Shown here one piece after another: positions 7,835 through 16,478 of a stretch of DNA of 24,156 bases (positions are counted from its first letter, which is position 1; each line of letters begins with the position of its first letter). Source of the DNA: CAIVSN01 sp043778375 (lineage in GTDB: Bacteria > Patescibacteriota > Gracilibacteria > BD1-5 > UBA2023); contig JAYWGH010000040.1 in NCBI GenBank assembly GCA_043778375.1, positions 1 through 24,156 on the forward strand, in the 5' to 3' direction. A program made the translations under genes and the position numbers. The notes below the pieces were generated by a model. That model made no database searches. It was not told the origin of the DNA and saw only the letters and a program-made list of their open reading frames with translations.

Positions 7835-8500
7835 TTAGTTGATAATCTCTGGCTCCCAGCCTGTCATGATTTTTAGCACTATATACCGATCTTCATCACT
7901 GAGCTTAAAAAACTCAAATACAGGCCCAGCTATACTGTCTCTCTCGCCCACTCCTCCATGAGTTAAATATATTTTCCAATATTTTAAAAGTTCGAGTAAT
8001 TCTTCAGGAGTATGAGGATCACTCATGCTCGTTATGTCCAAAATATGATCTTCATCCTGATCTCGAGCAGTAAGGTTTGATAAACATTCCTCCAGCCTCC
8101 ATCTCAAGTTAGCCATATCCTGAGTCACCCGAACTGTAAGGCGAGATTTTAATCCAGCCGATATTTTGTCTTGCGTCTCTTTTTGTAGGGTAGCAGCCCG
8201 AAAAAGTTCTTCTAAGTGCAGGAGTTCCTGTGCAAAAATATACTCAGTACCAATCATTGTAGACCTAAACTTTTCTATTAAAACAGTATTAAAAGTAGTC
8301 CGTCCATTTTCAATTATTTTATCGATTTCTTCTGCGTGATCCGAGCGAAAGTCCTTAAACCTCTCCAAAGCCTGTAATACATCCACAGCTTGACTTTGGA
8401 ATCTTGAATACTTACCCACCAAAAGTGTCCGTAAAAGGAGTATTTTCGGGTCTATTTCACGATCACTGATTACATCTACTGAGCCATGAGGTACATTCAT
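7835..8500 (-). CDS. Unknown alpha-helical protein
   Basis: A 221-residue soluble protein, predicted mostly helical and rich in Glu, Asp, Arg and Leu, with likely coiled-coil stretches (VLQALERFKDFRSDHAEEID; LLHLEELFRAATLQKETQDK). The C-terminus ends in DEDRYIVLKIMTGWEPEIIN. No recognised motif, signal peptide or membrane segment. No UGA codon. The start is well supported: a TATAAT box lies six bases before the ATG with TTGCTA 17 bases further upstream. TAA stop at 7835-7837. It is transcribed divergently from the small membrane protein at 8560, and the two promoters overlap. Between its stop and tRNA-Gln (7792-7834) I see nothing else. Confidence 0.8.
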   Translation of the reverse strand: MNVPHGSVDVISDREIDPKILLLRTLLVGKYSRFQSQAVDVLQALERFKDFRSDHAEEIDKIIENGRTTFNTVLIEKFRSTMIGTEYIFAQELLHLEELFRAATLQKETQDKISAGLKSRLTVRVTQDMANLRWRLEECLSNLTARDQDEDHILDITSMSDPHTPEELLELLKYWKIYLTHGGVGERDSIAGPVFEFFKLSDEDRYIVLKIMTGWEPEIIN

Positions 8501-8506
8501 ACTCTG

Positions 8507-8535
8507 ATTATACTCTTTGCCCTTGGGTTTAGCAA
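8507..8535 (-). promoter_or_regulatory. Leaderless-type promoter for the 7835-8500 gene
   Basis: On the minus strand TTGCTA (8535-8530), a 17-base spacer and a perfect TATAAT (8512-8507) lie six bases before the ATG at 8500. It interleaves with the plus-strand promoter at 8523-8550. Confidence 0.7.
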
Positions 8536-8550
8536 AAAATCGACTATATT
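8523..8550 (+). promoter_or_regulatory. Leaderless-type promoter for the 8560 operon
   Basis: TTGGGT (8523-8528), a 16-base spacer and TATATT (8545-8550), nine bases before the ATG at 8560. The same -35 hexamer occurs at 547. Confidence 0.55.
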
Positions 8551-8559
8551 ACGTCGCAT

Positions 8560-8820
8560 ATGATCGCAAGCATTTTTTACTGACTTCTCATGACCGCATG
8601 AGGAATCGCTATTCTCAAATATCGCAAGACGGTCCATGACTGGACTGGAGGCTGGGGATGGGCAGAGCACTACCTCGGACGAGGGAGCACATACGGAGTG
8701 ATTTGCCTCATCGCCTGTGCCATGATCGTCCTCGGGATCGCTACCTTTTTTGGCAAGATCGACTGGAGTCAGCGAAACCTCGGTGAACCTACTAGTATAG
8801 ATATTAACTCTCAAAAATAA
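8560..8820 (+). CDS. Small membrane protein, two helices
   Basis: An 86-residue protein missed by standard-code reading because two UGA codons interrupt it. The N-terminal helix reads MIASIFYGLLMTAGGIAIL, with G8 and G14 UGA-encoded. A loop follows with Trp and His, DWTGGWGWAEHYLGRGSTYG, then a second membrane helix (VICLIACAMIVLGIATFFG) and a polar tail. No family is recognised. The ATG is supported by a promoter nine bases upstream. It ends in TAA 12 bases before the S41 protease gene, so the two are probably co-transcribed and may work together at the membrane. Confidence 0.75.
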
Positions 8821-8832
8821 CTCAATCAGACT

Positions 8833-10407
8833 ATGCAAAAATACCTTGCCCTCTCGCTCGCTCTCATTATAGGACTCATGAGTGCTCTCCCAGGAGTAGC
8901 GCTCGCAAAGCCCACCAAAGCCCCCTCAAATATCGTACGGGAGCTCAGCAAAAAACCTAAAAACCGCATAGCCTCTGAGCAAGAGCTCTTTATCAGTATG
9001 GTCGATGTGATCGCTGAGTATGGAGAGATCCCTGCAAGCTACCAGTACATCACGGTTCCAAATGCCTGAGTACCCGAGGGGTCACGTCTCTACCGAGCAT
9101 ACCAGAAAGCCGTATACATGGATATCCTAAAACCATCACAAATACCACTCATCCTGCGCGGTCAAGCCAAGCATCAGAAGCTCGTTGATCTCACAAACCT
9201 CTTTTACGGAGTAAAAGTAGGTGATCAGACTTTCGTAGATGGAAATGTACTCTCAGTCGTAAATAAAAAGCTTACTTTTGATGATCTCTCGTTTTACGCC
9301 TCAAGCTACCTCGCGTCCAAGTCTGGGAACTCACCGATCGAAGACGCTCAAGGTTACGAAATACTCGTGGACGCCTACAACAAGCTCATGACCGAGCACT
9401 ATGATCACAATAAAATCGAGGGGCGCAATCTCATCTACGGAGCGATCGAGGGGATGGCAAATGCCTCAGGAGACAAATTCACAACTTATTTCCCTCCAGT
9501 AGCTTCTCAAGAATTTTCAGAAGAAATCAACGGTGAATTCGAGGGAATAGGAGCCTATGTTGATATGCCAAAACCAGGAGAATTTATGATCCAGGGCACT
9601 ATCCCCGGGAGTCCAGCTGAAGCTGCAGGAGTAATCGCAGGAGACAGAGTCCTAAAAATAGATGACTATGAGATCACCAAAGATACCTCTATCCGCACAG
9701 CTGTTTCCAAGATTAAGGGTCCAAGTGGATCCAAGGTGACGCTCACGATCCTCCGAAATGGAGAGACTCTCACAAAGATTCTCTCTCGCAAGCGCATCAA
9801 GGTCGAGCTTGTCACCTACAAACTTCTCGATAGTAATACTTCATACATAAATATCAGCTCGTTTGGAAATGGGACAACTGATGGCTTCAATAAGTGACTT
9901 GCCACAATGGCAAAAGACGGCACAAAGCGACTCATCATCGATCTGCGAAATGATGGTGGTGGTGACCTCCAAGAAGTCAGCAATCTCCTCGATACATTTA
10001 TCCCTGCCCGAGAGCCAAAGATCAAAATACGATCTCTCGAGCGAACAGAAGTTCTCTTCTCATCTGGAGATGACGCGATACTCCGAGACAAGCAGATCAT
10101 ATTTCTTGCAAATAAAGGTACTGCCTCTGCCTCAGAAATCCTCATAGGAGCAGTCCAGGATGCTCTCGGAGCACGAGTAAAAGTCGTAGGTGAAACTACC
10201 TACGGTAAAGGCTCAGTGCAGACAGTATTCCCCTACTCCGACGGGTCAAGTCTCAAATATACCACTGCAAAATGGTTTACTGGAGGGAAAGATCGTACCA
10301 TTGATAAGGTGGGTATTACTCCTGATTACAAGATTGATCTCGATCTTGAGAAATTCAAGAGTTGAGTTGATACACAGCTCGATTTTGCACGAGCACTCAA
10401 CTACTAA
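8833..10407 (+). CDS. ctpA: S41 family C-terminal processing protease with PDZ domain
   Basis: A 524-residue exported protease; three UGA codons (9067, 9895, 10363) encode glycines. The Sec signal peptide ends near residue 25 (GVALA). Residues 30-175 form an N-terminal domain that I do not recognise. The S41 core begins with LVDAYNKLMTEHYDHNKIEG. A PDZ domain (about 235-310) carries GTIPGSPAEAAGVIAGDRVL. The catalytic serine is S434 in TASASEI, and the general base lysine is K459 in TYGKGSVQ; the 25-residue spacing equals that of known CtpA/Prc enzymes. LIIDLRNDGGG is the conserved strand before the active site. Such proteases trim or degrade envelope proteins. TAA stop at 10405. It follows the small membrane protein by 12 bases, without a separate promoter. 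Confidence 0.93.
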
Positions 10408-10418
10408 GTGAGTTTTAT

Positions 10419-10446
10419 TTGATACTCACGTATCATCTCCTATACT
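10419..10446 (+). promoter_or_regulatory. Promoter for the exported protein at 10470
   Basis: TTGATA (10419-10424), a 16-base spacer and TATACT (10441-10446). The ATG at 10470 is 23 bases after the -10, so this transcript has a short leader, which is T-rich and has no Shine-Dalgarno site. Confidence 0.6.
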
Positions 10447-10469
10447 TTATCCACTTTTAAACCTTTTTT

Positions 10470-11861
10470 ATGTTTCAACGCTCATTTATTGCTGGACTCT
10501 GTGCTACCCTAATGGTTGCATCGAGTCTCTCGCCAATAGCACTCGCCGCTCCGTCTACGGCTACTCCAACCAAGCCTGCAACTACGAAAGCTCTCTCAGC
10601 CGATAATGAACGGGTAGAGTCAGAGATCATAGCCATGCAGCAAGATGCTATCAATGAAATCCGCAAAGCTCTGCGCATCTACAGTACATCTGGGATGAAA
10701 GAGACTGGGAAGATGTCTCTGAGTTTTACGGTAGGATCTACTGATATAAACGCTGATGTTACATTTAAGCTCGACGAGTACTCAGCTATTACAAACTTCC
10801 TTAAGGGAAACCTTGCTCAATCAGGGCGAGGGTCAGTCAAGGTAGTCGCCACACAAAATAAAAGTGACTACACGGCAAAGCCTGACGCAAACTATAATTA
10901 TCCAAAGAAGTCAGAAACCATCTCATTCACCCTCAATTTTGCAGGAGAATTTAAAGTAGTTGACGGCAAGCTCTACGCCTCTCTCACGCAGTTTGAGCTC
11001 GCAGCAGGTGCAATTCTTGAGGGAGCTCCTGAGATAATTACAGGTGTAACAGAAATCCAAAAAAACTATGTAGGAAAATACTATCAGATCAGTGACTCTG
11101 GGAGTATGAGTGATATCGGAGATGCTTTCGCCATCAGTAAAATAGAGTCAGCTCTCAAGATCCTTGAGACTAACTCACTCCTTGCTGTCAAAGCAAAGCG
11201 AGGAAACCTCTATGTAATGAAACCAAAAACTGCGACATTCAAGGCAGTAAATAAAGCTCTTGGTGGGTCATCAAGCTCAAACGATATGTTTGAACTCCCG
11301 AAAAACCTGGAGATTACCTACAATTCCAAGGGGGATTCTGCCCGACTTGTATTGAGTACAAAAGCAAAGACTCCAGGGCAATCAAGTGGATCAGCTATGA
11401 TCTCTCGAACTGGTGAGTCATATCGTCTAGACGCACAAGAGAAGAGTGGAAACCGACGATCTGGCTCAAACATGAGCCTAACCATGGATAGCTCTCGTAT
11501 GACACTTGAGACTTCTGACTGGTCAAAATACTCAAGGTCTGACATGAGCATGAACATGGAGAATGGCATGATGAATTTCTCTATGACGAGTAATGGGGGA
11601 TCATTTGAGGCAATAAAAGTAACTGGCCCGCTCGATATCATGACCGGAAATGCTGACCTGTCAGTAGAAGTCAATGGGAAAAAAGTAGCGGCAATTGAGA
11701 TAAAGACTGCAGGAAATGCGTATAGTATGAAGGTTGCAGGGGATTTTGATGAAGCAGGTACTAAAATGTCCTACAAATTTATGTACGACGCTGTATATGA
11801 GACAGGAATATTTGATATCACTGCTCCGGTAAAATTTGAGAAACTCGGAAATAATTTTTAA
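10470..11861 (+). CDS. Exported protein of unknown function
   Basis: A 463-residue protein with a clear Sec signal peptide (LCATLMVASSLSPIALAAPS, cleavage near residue 26). There is no lipobox cysteine at the cleavage site. A short Thr/Pro-rich linker follows (TATPTKPATTKA), then a helix (ERVESEIIAMQQDAINEIRK) and a long region of alternating beta strands (MSLSFTVGSTDINADVTFKL; ISFTLNFAGEFKVVDGKLY; LYVMKPKTATFKAVNK). This suggests a large beta fold of lipocalin or LolA/LppX style, which is only a structural impression. A Met/Ser-rich stretch (about residues 345-370) is unusual. No UGA codon. It has its own promoter and follows the protease gene, so it could be a partner or substrate. Confidence 0.85.
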   Translation: MFQRSFIAGLCATLMVASSLSPIALAAPSTATPTKPATTKALSADNERVESEIIAMQQDAINEIRKALRIYSTSGMKETGKMSLSFTVGSTDINADVTFKLDEYSAITNFLKGNLAQSGRGSVKVVATQNKSDYTAKPDANYNYPKKSETISFTLNFAGEFKVVDGKLYASLTQFELAAGAILEGAPEIITGVTEIQKNYVGKYYQISDSGSMSDIGDAFAISKIESALKILETNSLLAVKAKRGNLYVMKPKTATFKAVNKALGGSSSSNDMFELPKNLEITYNSKGDSARLVLSTKAKTPGQSSGSAMISRTGESYRLDAQEKSGNRRSGSNMSLTMDSSRMTLETSDWSKYSRSDMSMNMENGMMNFSMTSNGGSFEAIKVTGPLDIMTGNADLSVEVNGKKVAAIEIKTAGNAYSMKVAGDFDEAGTKMSYKFMYDAVYETGIFDITAPVKFEKLGNNF

Positions 11862-11867
11862 GTAAAG

Positions 11868-11895
11868 TGTACATTTAGCGAGGAGCACTTACAAT
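11868..11895 (+). promoter_or_regulatory. Candidate promoter for the 11927 gene
   Basis: TGTACA (11868-11873), a 16-base spacer and TACAAT (11890-11895), with the ATG 31 bases downstream. An AGGAG/CTCCT pair around 11880-11917 with a T-run could be a weak terminator for the previous gene. Confidence 0.35.
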
Positions 11896-11926
11896 ACAAA
11901 GAGTTCATTTCGGTCTCCTTTTTTGT

Positions 11927-12598
11927 ATGAAAGCTTCAACTCGCGCATCGTTTTATAAGCAAATTTGTATCGTACTCGCCCTCGCTGTGCTCGGGCTCGG
12001 GTGGTACCAACTGCGACAGGATACTTCTCCTAGTCCAGCACCCGTGCAGCCTAAGAAAATCCTCGGATATACTGGGAGCTCGAGCACTGTAGCGACTGAT
12101 CCGCTCAAGGTCCCACTTGAGAGAGCTCCTCTAGTAACTACTACAACTAGCACGGGTGCAAGCAGTACCGGGAGCACACCCGTAGTAATTGCAAATACTG
12201 GAAGTATCCTAGGAGAGTCCGTGGGCACTGGTACACTTAGCCTATCAGGAGCTACTACACTCTCTGGAGGACAAGTGTATTTCAATGAAGCACTCGGATA
12301 CGGATTTACCCTGCCAAAAAAGTCTTGGTACGCAGGGACTGGACCGAGAGATGGCGCGGCACATAGTGTCGCGGTATTTACGAGCTCGGGTGGGACGACT
12401 TTTGAGGAGGCTGGTGTGCGAATCTGGTTCTACCCAAATACACTCCTCCCAGAGCTTGGATCATCAGAAGGAGGATTCTACCAGGATCCCCGCAGTAATA
12501 ATACCTACCTCAGACTCAAAAATGGAACTCTCAAAATCGAGGGAGATATGGAGAGTCTGGTCGTCAACGCTATTATTCAGACGGCGAATCGGCGGTAA
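11927..12598 (+). CDS. Membrane-anchored extracytoplasmic protein with Ser/Thr-rich linker
   Basis: A 223-residue protein. Basic N-terminus, one membrane helix (about residues 12-27, ICIVLALAVLGLGWYQLR), then a long low-complexity spacer rich in Ser, Thr, Gly and Pro (about 30-115, for example TTTTSTGASSTGSTP). A C-terminal domain of about 105 residues starts at GQVYFNEALGYGFTLPKKSW; the pattern 'Y....L.fsf.lP..w' is common in small extracytoplasmic domains of Candidate Phyla Radiation proteins. The linker probably spans the cell wall. Function unknown. No UGA codon. TAA stop at 12596. It converges with tgt across 43 bases (12599-12641), which hold only a weak GAGTC/GACTC hairpin. Confidence 0.82.
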   Translation: MKASTRASFYKQICIVLALAVLGLGWYQLRQDTSPSPAPVQPKKILGYTGSSSTVATDPLKVPLERAPLVTTTTSTGASSTGSTPVVIANTGSILGESVGTGTLSLSGATTLSGGQVYFNEALGYGFTLPKKSWYAGTGPRDGAAHSVAVFTSSGGTTFEEAGVRIWFYPNTLLPELGSSEGGFYQDPRSNNTYLRLKNGTLKIEGDMESLVVNAIIQTANRR

Positions 12599-12641
12599 TC
12601 AAGTTTATCCAACATTGAGTCATCCCAGATAGACTCAGTAT

Positions 12642-13832
12642 CTAAACCCCCTTCACCACATATCCCTCCCAGAACTCACAACGGAACTGCTCATACGCTC
12701 AGGCGATGATAGCAGCGCGAGCAGACTGGGAGATTTTTATGAGATACTCGAGATTATGGAGAGACAAGAGCTGTCCTCCGAGACTCTCCCCAGTCTTGAT
12801 GAGGTGACGCAGGTATCCAAGTGAGTAGCTCCGCGATACAATCGTCTCATAACCCGGCTTCATCGGTATCCCCGTTTGTACTCGCTCTTGTGCCGCTAGT
12901 CCGATCTTGAGGTTGCCGTAGCTCGTAAATACTACTCCATGTCGCCCAAGACGCGTCGGGAGTACGCAGTCAAACATATCAATCCCCCGATAAATCCCCT
13001 CCACGAGATCTTCTGGAGTCCCCACTCCCATGAGGTAGTGTGGCTTTGCGATAGGGAGATCAGGAGCGATCGCATCGAGGATACGCAGCATATCCTCCTT
13101 AGACTCACCGACCGAGAGCCCTCCTATTGCCATACCCAGAGTCGGGAGGCTCCCGATGTATTTTACCGACTCACGCCGGAGATCCTCGTAGGTGACTCCC
13201 TGCGCTATCGGAAAGAGTGATTGTGGGAGAAGTCCCTGCGCCTGCCGATCTGCTTGTACTCGAGTATGGGCAGCTATACAGCGCTCTGCCCAACGGTGTG
13301 TGAGGTGCATAGCCTTGCGAGCGTATTCCCGACTCGAGGTCCCAGGTGCACACTCATCAAACGCCATGATAATATCTCCCCCGAGATTGGACTCTATTTG
13401 CATGACTGACTCAGGTGTGAACATATGTTTTGTCCCATCGAGATGAGATGAAAATCTCACCCCCTCCTCAGTGATCTTGACGAGATTTTCCTTACGGCGA
13501 GCGCCATCAGTCACACCTGCTTGTCCGAGTGAAAATACCTGAAATCCCCCACTATCCGTGAGTATTGGCATGTCGACTCCTGCAAACCCATGCACTCCCC
13601 CAAAGTCCCGCACTACCTCAGAGCCTGGACGCATCTCGAGATGGTAGGTATTTGCGAGGATGATCTGACTCCCAATCTCGCGGATTTGCTCACGAGTTAT
13701 TCCTTTTACGGTCGCCTGAGTCCCTACTGGCATAAATATCGGAGTCTGTACGACTCCATGCGGAGTAGTCAGTGTCCCCGCACGGGCATATCCGTCAGTT
13801 GCCTGTATACTAAAGTCAAAACCTGCGATCAT
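12642..13832 (-). CDS. tgt: tRNA-guanine transglycosylase, lacking the usual zinc cysteines
   Basis: A 396-residue TIM-barrel enzyme of bacterial Tgt length. It would exchange G34 of GUN-anticodon tRNAs for preQ1 in queuosine synthesis. Visible: MPVGTQATVKG, D93 in DSGGFQVFS, FDEC at 158-161, GGLSVGE at 237-243, and the nucleophile D288 in MFDCVLPTR. UGA at 12699-12701 encodes a glycine, and the true C-terminus runs 18 further residues to the TAG at 12642. Odd points: the CxCxxC zinc ligands are Tyr328, Thr330 and Ser333, while His359 is kept; FGIVQGG reads FPIAQGV; RNARNG reads RLGRHG. So it may fold without zinc or have changed specificity. It lies 46 bases downstream of the RseP-type protease gene, probably in one operon. 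Confidence 0.92.
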
Positions 13833-13878
13833 GAAGTGGAGTTAATATGTAGGACTTCTGGGAGCGATGATGACTGAG

Positions 13879-15069
13879 TTACCGAGTAACAATCCTCACA
13901 ATATCCTGATAGGCCACAAAGATACTCATGAGCATCAGGAGTGCAAATCCAACCATATTCGCGCGAGCTTCGAGCTTTTCTGTCCCGAGCTTGCCTCGAG
14001 AGAGCCAAGAGATCACCGTATGAATAGTGAGAAATGCGAAGCGCCCTCCATCGAGTGCCGGAAATGGGAGGAGATTAAATACCCCGAGATTGATGCTGAT
14101 GACTGCCGCGATCAAAAATATCACCGTTACGGAGACATCAGCCTGAGCGAGCTTTACAAACATATCCCCGATCCCAATCGGGCCAGTGAGACTCTTCGTC
14201 GCCTCAGTACGCTCGGTAGGAGTAGCTGGACTAATGAGCTTGCGTACGAGGTCACCAAGGAGCTCGAGAGTGAGACGAGACTGACTGTAGACCTCAACTG
14301 CGGCTGTGCGTCCAGCCTCGAGAAATCCATACTTGTACGAAAAGTCTTTTTTTACATGCGTATCTCCATACACAGATACTCCGATACGATCATTCACTGG
14401 AGTGATCTTGAGTGTTACTGGTTTCCCCGACCTCTCTACCACGAGCTCAAACTCTCACTTTGCCCCCTGCACTGCGTCTACAAGATCCTTTGGACTACGA
14501 ATACTCTTGCCCGCCACAGTGAGTACCTTATCCTCCTTTTGTACTCAGGCGCGCGCTGCAATCCCTCCGTCAACTGGATCTATATAAGTCCCTCGTATCT
14601 CGAGGAGTCCGCTCGTGACCGCTTGATCATAGGTAGGAACGAGTTTTGAGACCATAGTGGTTACAAACTTTGTATTAATACCGAGAGGTGCGAGTCCTGC
14701 TGGGTTAGTCACTTGCCACATGAGTCCCCAGATGATCACCCACGCCAGCAAAAAATTCATCACTACTCCACCAAGGAGGATAGCTGACCTCGCCCAGTAG
14801 CTCTTGGAGGCAAAGCTCTTGGGGTCTTTGCCCTTGATATCATTTTCCCCATGGAGTTTTACAAATCCACCGATCGGGAGCCAGTTGAGTGTGTAGAGAG
14901 TCCCTTTTTTATCAATAAAAAGACTTTTAGCGCGAGGAGGGATCCCGAGTCCAAACTCATCTACTCTCACACCCGCCCGCCTCGCCATCATAAAGTGTCC
15001 GAGCTCATGAAAAAATACTATCACACTAAAAACAATGAGCGCAGTGAGGATACCAATAAAAATGATCAT
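13879..15069 (-). CDS. rseP: RseP/site-2-type intramembrane zinc metalloprotease
   Basis: A 396-residue membrane protease in one frame once two UGA codons are read as glycine (one at 14545-14547, the other about 35 codons on, in GAKGEFELV). The first helix carries the zinc-binding HExxH at residues 21-25 (FFHELGHF). A PDZ domain lies mid-protein, with VQKEDKVLTVAGKSIRSPKD as its core. The third zinc ligand is the Asp of FPALDGGR near residue 340. About four membrane helices. Family members cut membrane-bound anti-sigma factors or leftover signal peptides. TAA stop. The gene order HPF-like, rseP, tgt with short gaps indicates an operon. With the S41 protease at 8833 the window holds two envelope proteases. 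Confidence 0.93.
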
Positions 15070-15092
15070 GGGATAATCTAAACAAAAATACT

Positions 15093-15455
15093 CTACGCTT
15101 CCCCTCTACGAAATACTCTCGCGATCACCCCTCGGAGTCTTCCGAGTCCTCACTTGGAGCGTTTGGAGAGTTGCTCTTTTACATGGTCAAATAGGTGATT
15201 GACGAGATCATCGAGCTTTTTGTAGTCGTCTCGCTCTGAGCGGTAGACTCCCCCATCTGCGTCGAGCTGCACTGATCCATTAAAAGTCCCTTTTTTTGTC
15301 CCCGATATACTCACGACAAGTGAGCACTTTGTCCCTTCTTTAAATTTTTTGAGGTAGGAGTCGAGCTTACCTGCGATGTTTTCGTCGACGAGCCTCTCTA
15401 CTACTTCACAGTCATTATCGAGTTTTGTAAGGTGAATCTTTTTTTGAAGGAGCAT
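15093..15455 (-). CDS. HPF/RaiA-like ribosome hibernation factor (probable)
   Basis: A 120-residue protein. UGA at 15150-15152 is glycine and the reading runs on to TAG at 15093, adding a basic tail with several arginines. The body follows the S30EA/HPF pattern: an N-terminal strand and helix (VVERLVDENIAGKLDSYLKK), strands CSLVVSISG and GSVQLDADGG, then a helix SERDDYKKLDDLVNHLFDHV with KEQLSKRSK. In HPF the equivalent helix (SEEAEDMYAAID...) binds the 30S mRNA channel. Similarity is moderate, so the family call is probable rather than certain. A promoter with TATACT 26 bases before the ATG suggests separate control from the upstream gene. Confidence 0.62.
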
Positions 15456-15481
15456 ATGATGAAGTTAAAAAATACTTGGAT

Positions 15482-15510
15482 AGTATATCCTCCTCAGTGG
15501 GAGAATTCAA
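15482..15510 (-). promoter_or_regulatory. Promoter for the HPF-like/rseP/tgt operon
   Basis: On the minus strand TTGAAT (15510-15505), a 17-base spacer and TATACT (15487-15482). The ATG at 15455 lies 26 bases after the -10. Confidence 0.55.
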
Positions 15511-15525
15511 AGCAAAATATAATAT

Positions 15526-16398
15526 TTAGTGGCCGCCCCCATCCCCTCCATCTCCGCCACCATGATCCCCTCCGTGCCCAGCATCACTATGGGTATCATG
15601 ACTCTCGCGGTGAGTACTATGATCCCCCATTTCAGAGCCTCCTGATCTCTGGGATGCCGCATATTTAGATCTATACTGTACTGGTGTCTCTGGATACTTC
15701 TCCTCATCAGACCTGAGGTCTATAGTCCCTCGCCGACGCATCGCCCGCTCCATAATACGGGCCTCCTCGAGCGTAGTTCGCTCTCCCTTTGCACTCCCTC
15801 ACTTTTCGAGATGTTCCCGCACCATATCAGTCAGGGTATCCATAAGGAGATCAAACGGTGCCCGATCATCTACTGGACGATCATGCTCATGTCGCATTTC
15901 ATCGAGTACTGCCTGAATATACTCTACAATTCCCTGCGGATTGACGACATCGGAGAGAAAAAATTCTTCCCCCTCAGAAGCCAAGTGTATCTCAATATCC
16001 CCCTTACCGAGAAGTGGATCAAATATTGAGTCAGACTTAATCTCTATTCCATGGATATTCTCGTACTCGATGTATTTTACATCTCCTGTAAAATACCTCC
16101 ACTGAATATCAACTATCCCACGACTCGTGATCACCCAGACATCATTGTACCAGTCAAAAACATGGTACACTAAAGCCAGATATACGAGCACGAGAAAACT
16201 CTCAAAGTATCCGATCGCGAGCATGTCTGCAACTCAAAAGGTATTTTGAAGATAGAAAAATACTGGGAGAAGCACTCCAAAAAAACACCAGAGGATGATA
16301 GTATCAATGATGAGAATAGGGTGTCTGTGGCAGACAAAAAGGAGCTCATCGCCCTCGCCGAGATACTTACTAAAATACAGGGTATCAAATTGATTCAC
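15526..16398 (-). CDS. Membrane protein with bacterial PH domain and Gly/His/Asp-rich tail
   Basis: A 290-residue protein once two UGA codons (16234 and 15799) are glycine. The start is the GTG at 16396-16398: TATACT lies six bases upstream with TTGCTC 16 bases further, and VNQFDTLYFSKYLGEGDELL then resembles the usual beginning of DUF304-type proteins. An in-frame ATG at 16467 would overlap the divergent promoter. Two membrane helices follow (IIDTIILWCFFGVLLPVFFY; FESFLVLVYLALVYHVF), then a PH-like domain with WVITSRGIVDIQWRYFTGDV and YENIHGIEIKS. The C-terminal 65 residues are hydrophilic and end in a Gly/His/Asp-rich tail (GHGGDHGGGDGGDGGGH) that could bind metal. Divergent from a second PH-like protein at 16479. 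Confidence 0.85.
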
Positions 16399-16404
16399 GA
16401 GGGC

Positions 16405-16432
16405 AGTATATCCGAGGCTTCTATGAGAGCAA
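16405..16432 (-). promoter_or_regulatory. Leaderless-type promoter for the PH-domain gene
   Basis: On the minus strand TTGCTC (16432-16427), a 16-base spacer and TATACT (16410-16405), six bases before GTG 16398. It decides the start of that gene. Confidence 0.65.
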
Positions 16433-16444
16433 GATAACTGATCT

Positions 16445-16472
16445 TTGACGATCGAGTTATACTCCATATAAT
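16445..16472 (+). promoter_or_regulatory. Leaderless-type promoter for the 16479 gene
   Basis: TTGACG (16445-16450), a 16-base spacer and a perfect TATAAT (16467-16472), six bases before ATG 16479, so transcription should begin at the start codon. Confidence 0.75.
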
Positions 16473-16478
16473 CTCTGT

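Noticed and set aside
12150..12187. ACGGGTG/CACCCGT inverted repeat in the Ser/Thr-rich gene
   Set aside because: Long loop inside a low-complexity coding stretch; most likely a by-product of repeated Ser/Thr/Gly codons.
13867..14649. Plus-strand 260-codon ORF opposite the RseP gene
   Set aside because: It is antisense to a clear site-2 protease with HExxH and LDG motifs and has no protein-like features of its own.
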